Source of the DNA: Kurthia huakuii LAM0618
GTDB taxonomy: Bacteria; Bacillota; Bacilli; Bacillales_A; Planococcaceae
DNA length: 64,000 bases
Direction: 5' to 3'
Assembly: GCF_000505545.1 (NCBI RefSeq)
Contig: NZ_AYTB01000017.1
Coordinates: 124,001-188,000 of the forward strand
In this document: positions 29,376-36,832 of the stretch, piece by piece
Position numbering within the stretch: position 1 is the first letter of the stretch
Layout of the letters: each line of letters opens with the position of its first letter
Translations under genes and position numbers: made by a program
Notes under the pieces: model-generated
The model's database searches: none
What the model was told of the DNA's origin: nothing
What the model saw: the letters and a program-made list of their open reading frames with translations, nothing else

Positions 29376-30923
29376 ATGTCAGAACAATTAGACGTATCGC
29401 AATTTGAAAAAAACCTAGTCATTCGCAAAATGAAGCGCACTGACTTTGATGAAATTTTAGAAATCCAACGTAAATCATTCCCAGGAATGGACCCGTGGGA
29501 GCTGGCACATTTAAATAGCCACTTAGATATTTTCCCAGAAGGTCAAATCGTTGCAGAGTTAGATGGCAAAGTCATTGCCTCTTGCTCAAGTTTAATTATT
29601 AACTTCGATGAATATGATGACCGCGCTACATGGTCCGATGTGACCGACGATGGTTATATTACAAACCACAATCCAAATGGCTACAATTTATACGGTATTG
29701 AGGTCATGGTCGACCCAGCCTACCGCCGTATGAAAATTGGTCAACGCTTATACGATGCCCGTAAAGATTTGGCACGTGAGCACAACTTAAAATCGATTAT
29801 TATTGGTGGCCGCATTCCAAACTACCATAAACATATCAATGAAATGACACCGCGTGAGTATGTCGATGCGGTATCGCGTCATAAAGTATATGACCCGGTG
29901 TTAACATTCCAAATTAAAAATGGTTTTACGTTAATGCGCGTTAATCCAAACTACTTACCAGATGATGTCGCTTCTGCAAAATATGCGACATTAATGGAAT
30001 GGAACAATGTCGATTACTTACCACGCACAAAGCGTCACTACAAAACAAGCTATCCTGTGCGTATTTGTGCCGTCCAATATATGATGCGTAAAATTTCTAA
30101 CTTTGAAGAATTCGCGCACCAATGTGAATACTTTGTCGATGTAGCAAGTGATGCTAGTTCAGACTTCGTCGTGTTCCCTGAAATTTTCACAACACAACTT
30201 ATGAGCTTTATGAATGAAAAATCACCAAGCTTAGCGGTCCGCCGTCTAACGGAATATACCGAGCAATATTTAGAGCTGTTTACAAATTTAGCGATCCGCT
30301 ACAACGTGAACATTATTGGTGGTTCGCATTTCGTCAAAGAAGAGGACGATGAAATTTACAACATCGCGTATTTATTCCGCCGCGATGGCACGATTGAAAA
30401 GCAATATAAAGTGCATATTACACCAAATGAACGTAAATGGTGGGGCATTTCAAGTGGTGATAAAGTGCGCGTCTTTGATACAGACTGCGGTAAAATTGCT
30501 ATCCAAATTTGCTACGATATTGAATTCCCAGAAATGGCTCGTATCGCCACAGATAAAGGGGCCAATATTATCTTTGCACCGTTTTGTACCGATGATCGCC
30601 AAGGCTATTTACGCGTGCGTTATTGTGCACAAGCACGCGCCATCGAAAATCAAATTTATACGGTTATCGCTGGGACGGTCGGCAACTTACCACAAACAGA
30701 AAATATGGACATTCAGTATGCGCAATCAGGTATTTTTGCGCCGTCTGATTTTGAGTTTGCACGCGATGGGATTGTCGGCGAAACTAGTCCAAACTTAGAA
30801 ATGGTTTTAATTGGTGATGTCGATTTAGAAATTCTGCGCCGTAAACGCCAAGATGGGACGGTGGCACATTTAAAAGACCGTCGTCATGATGTTTATTCAC
30901 TGAACTATACAAAAGAAGACTAA
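29376..30923 (+). CDS. yhcX: GNAT acetyltransferase-nitrilase fusion YhcX
   Basis: A 515-residue two-domain protein. Residues about 12-210 are a GNAT acetyltransferase (IEVMVDPAYRRMKIGQRLYD is the acetyl-CoA-binding motif); about 225-505 are a carbon-nitrogen hydrolase with the Glu-Lys-Cys triad in VVFPEIF, YKVHITPNE and IQICYDIEFPE. B. subtilis YhcX has the same fusion. Amidase substrate and acetyl acceptor are unknown. It is followed by a nested repeat and the yhcYZ two-component genes, the same order as in B. subtilis. Confidence 0.93.
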   Translation: MSEQLDVSQFEKNLVIRKMKRTDFDEILEIQRKSFPGMDPWELAHLNSHLDIFPEGQIVAELDGKVIASCSSLIINFDEYDDRATWSDVTDDGYITNHNPNGYNLYGIEVMVDPAYRRMKIGQRLYDARKDLAREHNLKSIIIGGRIPNYHKHINEMTPREYVDAVSRHKVYDPVLTFQIKNGFTLMRVNPNYLPDDVASAKYATLMEWNNVDYLPRTKRHYKTSYPVRICAVQYMMRKISNFEEFAHQCEYFVDVASDASSDFVVFPEIFTTQLMSFMNEKSPSLAVRRLTEYTEQYLELFTNLAIRYNVNIIGGSHFVKEEDDEIYNIAYLFRRDGTIEKQYKVHITPNERKWWGISSGDKVRVFDTDCGKIAIQICYDIEFPEMARIATDKGANIIFAPFCTDDRQGYLRVRYCAQARAIENQIYTVIAGTVGNLPQTENMDIQYAQSGIFAPSDFEFARDGIVGETSPNLEMVLIGDVDLEILRRKRQDGTVAHLKDRRHDVYSLNYTKED

Positions 30924-30925
30924 GT

Positions 30926-31066
30926 AAGGAAGCGGCTTTGACAACACATGTCATGTTCCTTTTTTAGCATTCGCAACAAAAAACCGGAACCGCGTCACCG
31001 CGCGATTCCGGTTTTCTTATGCTCATCTGAGACGGTGTTTTTACATGTCTGTCCCAGCCTCTTTTT
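30926..31066. repeat. Nested palindromic intergenic element, copy 2
   Basis: Same inner hairpin (AACCGGAACCGCG.../...CGCGATTCCGGTT), CTCATCTGAG motif and right arm TGTCCCAGCCTCTTTTT (31050-31066) as copy 1. The left arm has drifted (AAGCGGCTTTGACA instead of AAGAGGCTGGGACA), so the outer stem is weakened. It lies between two genes read in the same direction, where a strong terminator would separate yhcX from yhcYZ. Confidence 0.88.
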
Positions 31067-31143
31067 CATTCAAAAGTATGAGGAGAAACCATTGTCAATA
31101 AACGGTACAATAGAAGTAAGCAAAACGATTGAGGGGGCCAACT

Positions 31144-32259
31144 ATGCAGCCAACAGATCATTCAAACATTGGTTTATTAAAAGAAATTGCAGAATTATTA
31201 AATGAGGAGACAGAGTTACAGCCGATGTTACAAGGTGCACTGCGCAAGTTGTTAGCAGGTACACGCTTTGAAACAGGTTGGATTTTCTTTATTAATGGGC
31301 GCGGTAAACATGAGATGATTGCGCATGAAAATTTACCACAAGCATTAGAGCATGATCATTGCCGCTATTTATGCAAGGGCGGTTGCTGGTGTTTATCAAA
31401 GTTTCGCAATAACGAGTTAGAAAAGGCATCGAACATTATTGAGTGTCAGCGCATTGAAAGTGCTAATGAAGCCGATGTCGGCGATAATGCGGGTATTACA
31501 CATCATGCGACTGTCCCACTACAATCTGGACAGGAACGCTTTGGCTTACTCAATGTCGCATCGCCAAATACGGTGCGATTTTCAGATGATGATTTAGCCT
31601 TATTAGAATCGGTTGCTTTTCAAATTGGTTCGTCAATCAAGCGTATTATGTTGACGAAGCAGGAACAAGAAATGGCGCTTGTACAGGAACGCAATCGTTT
31701 AGCGCGCGACCTACATGATTCTGTTAACCAGCTATTATTCTCTGTGACACTGACATCGCGCGCCGGTGTAGAGATGAGCGATGAGCCGCTCGTAAAAGAA
31801 ACGTTTAAAGAAATTCAAGATTTAACGCAAGAAGCTTTAACAGAAATGCGTGCGCTTATTTGGCAGTTGCGACCAAGAGGTTTAGAGAGCGGCATTTTAG
31901 AAGCGATTAAAGGCTATGCCGATATGCTTGGTATTCAGCTAAAAATAAATGTTATCGGCGTCGTGCAATTACCATCAAAGGTTGAGGAAGCGCTATTTCG
32001 TTTGGCGCAAGAGGCGCTGAATAACGTGCGCAAGCATTCAGGTGTCAAAGAAGTAGAGCTATATATTACGCTGACGTCAACCGATGTCTTGCTCGTTATT
32101 AAAGATGAAGGGCGCGGCTTTCAACTGCCGGACCGCGTGCAGTTACCGTCACTTGGACTTCAAAGTATGCGCGACCGTACAACAGCGCTCGGGGGCACAA
32201 TTGATTGGGTAAGTGATATTGGAAAGGGTACGGAAATTTTAATCCGTATGCCATATTAG
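31144..32259 (+). CDS. yhcY: Redox-sensing histidine kinase YhcY (AirS-like)
   Basis: A 371-residue cytoplasmic kinase: GAF domain (about 20-170), HisKA_3 dimerisation domain with phospho-acceptor His191 (RDLHDSVNQ), and HATPase domain ending in GLQSMRDR and GKGTEI. The GAF domain carries five cysteines: Cys73, Cys77, Cys81, Cys83 and Cys101. The homologous Staphylococcus aureus kinase AirS (YhcS) binds a redox-active [2Fe-2S] cluster in its GAF domain, so oxygen/redox sensing is inferred. The ATG at 31144 is preferred over TTG at 31129 because GAGGGGG precedes it. Pairs with yhcZ 14 bases downstream. Confidence 0.92.
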   Translation: MQPTDHSNIGLLKEIAELLNEETELQPMLQGALRKLLAGTRFETGWIFFINGRGKHEMIAHENLPQALEHDHCRYLCKGGCWCLSKFRNNELEKASNIIECQRIESANEADVGDNAGITHHATVPLQSGQERFGLLNVASPNTVRFSDDDLALLESVAFQIGSSIKRIMLTKQEQEMALVQERNRLARDLHDSVNQLLFSVTLTSRAGVEMSDEPLVKETFKEIQDLTQEALTEMRALIWQLRPRGLESGILEAIKGYADMLGIQLKINVIGVVQLPSKVEEALFRLAQEALNNVRKHSGVKEVELYITLTSTDVLLVIKDEGRGFQLPDRVQLPSLGLQSMRDRTTALGGTIDWVSDIGKGTEILIRMPY

Positions 32260-32273
32260 AGGAGGGATTTGTC

Positions 32274-32924
32274 ATGATTCGTGTATTAATAGCAGATGAC
32301 CATCACGTTGTCCGTCGTGGCTTATTATTCTTTTTAAAAACGCAAAAAGATTTCGAAGTTGTTGGCGAAGCGGCAAATGGGAAAGAAGCAGTCGCATTAA
32401 CTGCTGAACTCCATCCAGATATTGTCTTGATGGACTTAGTGATGCCTGAAATGGACGGCATTCAAGCAACAAAAAAAATTAAGGCGCAGTTTCCAAAGGT
32501 CCATGTGCTGATGTTGACAAGTTTTTCAGACCGCGACCATGTCGTACCAGCGATTGAAGCGGGAGCGGCAGGTTACCAGCTGAAAGATATTGAGCCAGAT
32601 GAATTAGTCGAAACGATTCGTAAAATTATTGCGGGCGAAAGCATTTTACATCCAGAGGCGTGCGAGCAACTAGAAGAAGCGGAAAAAGAAGAGGAAAATA
32701 GCCCTCATGTGAAGCATCCATTGACGCCGCGTGAGCGCGATGTGTTAGCAGAGCTTACAAAGGGCAAAAGCAATCGTGAAATTGCATCGTCTTTATTCGT
32801 AACCGAAAAAACAGTGAAAACCCATATTTCAAATATTTTTGCGAAGCTAGAAGTACAAGACCGCACACAAGCCGCACTTTATGCGGTCAAACATAATTTA
32901 ACAGAGCCAAGTGGCAAGCTATAA
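32274..32924 (+). CDS. yhcZ: NarL-family response regulator YhcZ (AirR-like)
   Basis: A 216-residue regulator: receiver domain with acidic pair Asp8/Asp9, phospho-acceptor Asp54 (VLMDLVMPEMDG) and Lys in QLKDIEPDE; LuxR-type helix-turn-helix at the C-terminus (LTPRERDVLAEL to VKTHISNIFAKL). Cognate of the YhcY kinase. Staphylococcal AirR controls genes for anaerobic metabolism and the cell wall; targets here are unknown. The third nested repeat begins at its stop codon. Confidence 0.94.
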   Translation: MIRVLIADDHHVVRRGLLFFLKTQKDFEVVGEAANGKEAVALTAELHPDIVLMDLVMPEMDGIQATKKIKAQFPKVHVLMLTSFSDRDHVVPAIEAGAAGYQLKDIEPDELVETIRKIIAGESILHPEACEQLEEAEKEEENSPHVKHPLTPRERDVLAELTKGKSNREIASSLFVTEKTVKTHISNIFAKLEVQDRTQAALYAVKHNLTEPSGKL

Positions 32925-33061
32925 AAAAGAGTTGGGACAAAACAGTTCCTTTTCCTTTTTTAGCGTTCGTCACAAAAAACCGGAACCGCGCCATAGCGCG
33001 ATTCCGGTTTTTTTATGCTCATCTGAGAGGGTGTTTTTACACGTCTGTCCCAGCCTCTTTT
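32924..33061. repeat. Nested palindromic intergenic element, copy 3
   Basis: About 138 bases between convergent yhcZ and the CNNM gene. Left arm AAAAAAGAGTTGGGACA, inner hairpin identical to copy 1 except one loop base, CTCATCTGAG, right arm TGTCCCAGCCTCTTTTA. It functions at least as a bidirectional terminator region. Confidence 0.9.
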
Positions 33062-33064
33062 ATG

Positions 33065-34408
33065 CTATTTAGCTGTTTCCATATCGACATCAACGGGTTT
33101 CTCCGGTGCGAGTTTGCGAACTTCAAGATATAAAATATGATGACCTTCTAGCTCTTTCACCACAAATTCATAACCTTGTTCGACAATTTTTTCACCTTTG
33201 ACGGCGTCGAAGTTTTTCGTCATGACCCAGCCACCGATTGTATCGATATCATCTTCTTCAATTTCAATGCCAAGAAAGTCATTAACACTTTCTAATAGCA
33301 TTTTCGCATCGATAATATAATGTCCCTCTTTTACTTTACGCACTTCAGGAATTTCATCGTTGTCGAATTCATCGCGAATATCGCCAACGATTTCTTCGAT
33401 AATATCTTCGATTGTTACTAAACCAGACGTACCACCGTATTCGTCCATTAAGATGGCCATATGAATACGTTCACGTTGGATTTTTAGTAGTAAATCGCCA
33501 ATCGGTGTTGTTTCAAAGACGCGAATAATTGGTCGCATATACGTTGTAACAGATTTTGGTCCGTTGACTTCTGGATTTTTAATGTAGGCTGTTAATAATG
33601 ATTTCATATTAACAAGACCGAGCACATGGTCTTTATCGCCGTCGATAACGGGATAACGTGTGTATTGTTCTACACCAATTACTTCAAAAACCTCTTTCAA
33701 TGTAAGGTCTTTATCAATACCGACGATTTCTGTACGAGGTACCATGACTTCTTTGGCAAGACGATCATCAAATTCGAAAATACTATTTACATAGCGATAT
33801 TCAGATTGATTAATCTCGCCGCCCTTTAGACTATCCGATAATGTTAAGCGAAGCTCTTCCTCAGACATCGCGCCCTCAGATTCGCCCATCCCTTTTAAGC
33901 CAAACATCGCCGCAACACCACGTGCTGAAACGTTTAATAACTTAATGAATGGAAACATAACATTGTGGAAAATGATTAATGGTTTGGCTGTTGCAAGTGC
34001 AACGGTTTCTGCTTTTTGAATGGCTAATGTTTTCGGTGCAAGTTCACCCATTACAACGTGAAGATAAGTCACGATTGAGAATGAAATGATGAATGAGATT
34101 AATGATAACACCGCGCCATTTTCTAAGCCGATTAAGTGGAAGATAGGTGCGATAACAGACGCTATCGCATCTGCCCCTAACCAACCAATACCTAATGATG
34201 TAATCGTAATACCTAATTGGCAGGCTGATAAATATTCATCTAAATTATCGACTACTTTTTTAGCGTTTAACGCTCGTTTATTTCCTTCAGCTACTAGCTG
34301 ATTTACTCGAGTAGCTCGCGCTCGTACGATAGCAAACTCAGTTGCTACGAAGAACGCGGAGATCGCGATTAAGACAGCAACCGCTGTCAACCGTATGGCT
34401 ATGTCCAA
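33065..34408 (-). CDS. CNNM/CorC-type membrane transporter (hemolysin family)
   Basis: A 447-residue protein with a DUF21/CNNM membrane domain (about 1-195, three or four helices), a CBS pair (about 210-335, with DEYGGTSGLVTIEDIIEEIVGD split across its end) and a C-terminal CorC/HlyC domain (about 350-430). B. subtilis relatives (YhdP, YugS, MpfA/YhdP) act in magnesium efflux or homeostasis, which is the inferred role. The start TTG at 34408 gives the family N-terminus MDIAIRL. It is preceded by a leader peptide and a hairpin covering its ribosome site. Confidence 0.9.
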   Translation of the reverse strand: MDIAIRLTAVAVLIAISAFFVATEFAIVRARATRVNQLVAEGNKRALNAKKVVDNLDEYLSACQLGITITSLGIGWLGADAIASVIAPIFHLIGLENGAVLSLISFIISFSIVTYLHVVMGELAPKTLAIQKAETVALATAKPLIIFHNVMFPFIKLLNVSARGVAAMFGLKGMGESEGAMSEEELRLTLSDSLKGGEINQSEYRYVNSIFEFDDRLAKEVMVPRTEIVGIDKDLTLKEVFEVIGVEQYTRYPVIDGDKDHVLGLVNMKSLLTAYIKNPEVNGPKSVTTYMRPIIRVFETTPIGDLLLKIQRERIHMAILMDEYGGTSGLVTIEDIIEEIVGDIRDEFDNDEIPEVRKVKEGHYIIDAKMLLESVNDFLGIEIEEDDIDTIGGWVMTKNFDAVKGEKIVEQGYEFVVKELEGHHILYLEVRKLAPEKPVDVDMETAK

Positions 34409-34415
34409 AGACTTC

Positions 34416-34452
34416 CTTTGTCCTTAAAGCCCAAATGAGGGGAAGGACAAAG
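34416..34452 (-). promoter_or_regulatory. Leader hairpin masking the CNNM ribosome site
   Basis: Perfect ten-base stem: on the minus strand CTTTGTCCTT (34452-34443) and AAGGACAAAG (34425-34416), loop 17 bases. The 3' arm overlaps the AAAGGAAG Shine-Dalgarno of the CNNM gene, and the 5' arm contains the start of a short leader peptide. Confidence 0.65.
34424..34450 (-). CDS. Eight-residue leader peptide before the CNNM gene
   Basis: TTG start six bases after a strong AGGAGGTG (34457-34464), reading MSFPSFGL and stopping at TAA. It is in frame with the CNNM gene, which restarts five codons later. Translation would open the hairpin described above and expose the downstream site. The alternative is that a stop mutation cut the natural N-terminus, but the family normally starts at MDI. 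Confidence 0.5.
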   Translation of the reverse strand: MSFPSFGL

Positions 34453-34491
34453 TGTACACCTCCTATAATAAAAAAATTAGTTAATAAAAAT

Positions 34492-34520
34492 AATATAGAC
34501 CAGTTAGGCTGATTTTTCAA
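34492..34520 (-). promoter_or_regulatory. Promoter of the CNNM gene
   Basis: On the minus strand TTGAAA (34520-34515), 17-base spacer, TATATT (34497-34492), about 40 bases before the leader-peptide ribosome site. Confidence 0.65.
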
Positions 34521-34595
34521 ATGTTCTCAACTAAATGAGCAAATTGGTTATTATATAATTGAAATAATTTATTTATACTGAAAATTAAAAAAATA

Positions 34596-34624
34596 TTGAT
34601 AATTTAAAGGAATCGGCGTAGCAT
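34596..34624 (+). promoter_or_regulatory. Promoter of the bmr leader
   Basis: TTGATA (34596-34601), 17-base spacer, TAGCAT (34619-34624). A start near 34631 would place a short 5' end before the leader peptide. Confidence 0.5.
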
Positions 34625-34653
34625 GGAAAGCAATTAATGAAAAGGAGGTATGT

Positions 34654-34728
34654 ATGATGAACAACATCGGATTGCGTTTACACGACAACTCAATGACAAC
34701 ACATATCTCCGCACAACATGTATCGTAA
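34654..34728 (+). CDS. BmrB-like leader peptide, 24 aa
   Basis: ATG ATG AAC AAC start with AAAGGAGG (34641-34648) upstream; the peptide is 24 residues ending HISAQHVS. It is followed by two hairpins, the second a terminator, and then the scar of a BmrC-type ABC transporter. In B. subtilis the bmrCD multidrug transporter genes are controlled by ribosome-mediated attenuation at such a leader (bmrB). Sequence similarity to BmrB is not claimed; the call rests on layout. Confidence 0.6.
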   Translation: MMNNIGLRLHDNSMTTHISAQHVS

Positions 34729-34739
34729 GTTGAATTTTT

Positions 34740-34809
34740 AAGTGTGCAGATATTTTCTGTACACTTCTATGTCTAGGCGCGCGCTCTAATTAGGAGTGCG
34801 CGCCTTTTT
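34740..34809 (+). terminator. Attenuator: two hairpins, second with T run
   Basis: First hairpin 34740-34766 (AAGTGTGCAGA/TCTGTACACTT). Second 34776-34804, GC-rich (GGCGCGCGCTC/GAGTGCGCGCC, loop TAATTAG) followed by TTTTT. Together they fit a leader-controlled attenuator. Confidence 0.75.
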
Positions 34810-34846
34810 GTGTTTGCGGAGAAAAAAGAAAGGAGCATGCTGCAAG

Positions 34847-35165
34847 ATGTTCGATATATTTAAAAAGCTCGATTGGTTTTTTAAAGCGCAATGGAAACGC
34901 TATGCGGTAGCGATTGTGCTGCTGGCAATTAACGCTTGTGGCGATTTTGCCGCTACCGTTTTTAGCGTATGCAATGGATGTATTAAAGCGTGGTCGGACG
35001 ACATTTATTATAGCGTATCGACTTTCTACTATTAAAAATGCCAACTTGATTTTAGTCCTAGATGCCGGTCGTATTGTCGAACGAGGGACTCATGAGGCGT
35101 TACTAGCAAAACAAGGCAAATATTATCAAATGTATCGTTTGCAGTCAGGTATGCAAACAAAGTAA
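34847..35165 (+). pseudogene. Decayed BmrC (YheI)-type ABC transporter
   Basis: Remnant of a half-transporter of nearly 600 residues. It keeps a ribosome site and the N-terminus MFDIFKKLDWFFKAQWKRY through the first helix, then breaks. In a different frame come a membrane segment ([16 protein letters not shown]) and, after a second gap, the very end of a nucleotide-binding domain: the switch region [24 protein letters not shown] and a [20 protein letters not shown] tail. Walker A, signature and Walker B are gone. Two internal deletions plus a frameshift explain this. The partner gene bmrD (yheH) is absent. Confidence 0.85.
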
Positions 35166-35221
35166 TTGAAATTTTGCTAGAAGGAGCGTAGCATTTAAAA
35201 GCGTGAAATTGAAGAAAGTAG

Positions 35222-36496
35222 GTGGGCATTACGAATTGGTGGAGAGAATGGACGCATCAACTGAATTCATTCAATCGCAATGTGAAGTTGTTTATGTTTG
35301 GGAACGCCTTAATCCAAATTGGTATGGGGATTTTTGGCGTTATGTACAATTTATATATTCGCGAGCTAGGTCTCGCTGGCGAAGTAAGCGGACACGTCAT
35401 TGCGATGACGGCGCTTGCTACGGCTATTATACTCGTACCAGCAGGGTTGCTTAGTGACCGCGTTGGACGTAAATGGATGATTATTATTGGTGCTGGTCTT
35501 ACTGCGCTCACATTAGTTGTGCGCAGTGTGACGGTGACCGAGCAAACGATGCTAATCAGTGCCTTTTTAACCGGGCTTGTGTGGGCACTTCCACAAGTGG
35601 CGAGCGTGCCATTTTTAGCGGAAAACTCGAAGCCAAAAGAGCGCATGCAGTTATTTAGCGTGCATTTTTCACTTGTGACGATTGCTGGTGTGGCAGGGAA
35701 TTTATTTGGTGGTGTCATCGCAGATGGTGCGAGTGAGGTATTTCATATTAGCGCAGCGGCCGGCATTCGCGTCGCACTCTTAATTGGTGCAAGTTTCTTT
35801 ATTATCGGCTTACTACCAATGCTCATCATGAAAAAAGCAACACCATTAGATGACGGTAAACCGAAAGCGCCACGCCTTGCGCAAGATCATCATGCTTCAG
35901 ATTTTAAAAGCAATTTGAAAATTATTGTGATGTTTGGCATTGCACAACTTGTGATAGGAACAGGCTCTGGGCTTGTCATTCCATATTTAAATCTTTATTT
36001 CGCCAATCGGTTTGATGCTTCAAACTCATACATTGGCTTTATTTTAGCGATTGGTTCGGCGATGACAGCGGTCGCGCAACTTATTGGACCAATTGTCGTC
36101 AAAAAAGTAGGCGAAGTGAAAGCGATTATTTTTTTCCAATATGCGTCGATTCCTTTCCTATTATTAACGGCATTTACAACGAACTTATGGGTCGCATCAA
36201 TCGGCTTTTTATTCCGACAAGCACTCATGAATGCCGCATCGCCAATTCAAAGTGCTGTTGCGATGGATATTGTCCATGACAAATATAAAGGCCTCGCCAA
36301 CTCGGTCAACCAAATGGTGTTCCAAGTCGGCTGGGCCTCAATGGGGATTCCAGCAACGTATTTAGTAACCGCCTTTGGTAGTTACTATGGCTATGTATAT
36401 ACGTTCGTTATAACGTCTGTCCTTTATTTAGCAGCATCAACGTATTTTTACTTCACATTCGGCAAACGTTTCGAACGATTAAAAACTCAATCGTAA
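35222..36496 (+). CDS. MFS transporter, 12 TM
   Basis: A 424-residue major facilitator with 12 hydrophobic helices, a motif A-like loop (GLLSDRVGRKWMI, about 76-88) between TM2 and TM3 and a hydrophilic central loop (about 205-235). Substrate unknown; the drug-efflux branch is likely from the loop motif. The GTG at 35222 is the first possible start but its ribosome site is weak (GAAGAAAG), so the start is uncertain. It directly follows the decayed ABC transporter and overlaps the convergent yheE stop by ten bases. Confidence 0.85.
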   Translation: MGITNWWREWTHQLNSFNRNVKLFMFGNALIQIGMGIFGVMYNLYIRELGLAGEVSGHVIAMTALATAIILVPAGLLSDRVGRKWMIIIGAGLTALTLVVRSVTVTEQTMLISAFLTGLVWALPQVASVPFLAENSKPKERMQLFSVHFSLVTIAGVAGNLFGGVIADGASEVFHISAAAGIRVALLIGASFFIIGLLPMLIMKKATPLDDGKPKAPRLAQDHHASDFKSNLKIIVMFGIAQLVIGTGSGLVIPYLNLYFANRFDASNSYIGFILAIGSAMTAVAQLIGPIVVKKVGEVKAIIFFQYASIPFLLLTAFTTNLWVASIGFLFRQALMNAASPIQSAVAMDIVHDKYKGLANSVNQMVFQVGWASMGIPATYLVTAFGSYYGYVYTFVITSVLYLAASTYFYFTFGKRFERLKTQS

Positions 36497-36690
36497 ACGT
36501 GGAACGCCATCAATGCTTGAATTTCCTGAGCTAATTGTTCATCAAGCACCGCATTCGTTGGCGTGATGCATGTTAATGAGCCATCTGCATTATAGATGAC
36601 CTCGTAGTATGTGCGCGCGTTGTAAAAATTTAGTTGCCAACCCGGCAGCTGAGCGTTGTATAATGGTTTAAATTTAAAATGTTGAATCAT
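36487..36690 (-). CDS. yheE: YheE family protein (DUF5342)
   Basis: A 67-residue protein beginning MIQHFKFKPLYNA with the conserved LPGWQLNFY segment (about 15-23), as in B. subtilis YheE. No known function. A good AAGGAGTGA lies upstream of the ATG. Its place between the bmr remnant and yheB/yheA matches the B. subtilis order. Confidence 0.8.
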   Translation of the reverse strand: MIQHFKFKPLYNAQLPGWQLNFYNARTYYEVIYNADGSLTCITPTNAVLDEQLAQEIQALMAFHVYD

Positions 36691-36832
36691 CGTATATCAC
36701 TCCTTTGTCTATTTGTAATAGTTTACCTATTTTTCTAACTTTTTGCGAACAAAGGATTTTGATATGCGATTTTTTTTGCCTCTGCTATAATGTGAACAGG
36801 CAATGATATTCGTAAAGAAGGGTGACAGCTAC

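Noticed and set aside
34338-34520. 60-codon minus-strand frame across the CNNM start
   Set aside because: Runs through the promoter, leader peptide and hairpin in another frame; no ribosome site at its start.
35203-35454. 83-codon frame starting GTG at 35203 after AAGGAG
   Set aside because: Out of frame with the MFS gene, with Arg/Tyr/Trp-rich composition; more likely an accidental frame, although the AAGGAG may be a relic of bmrD.
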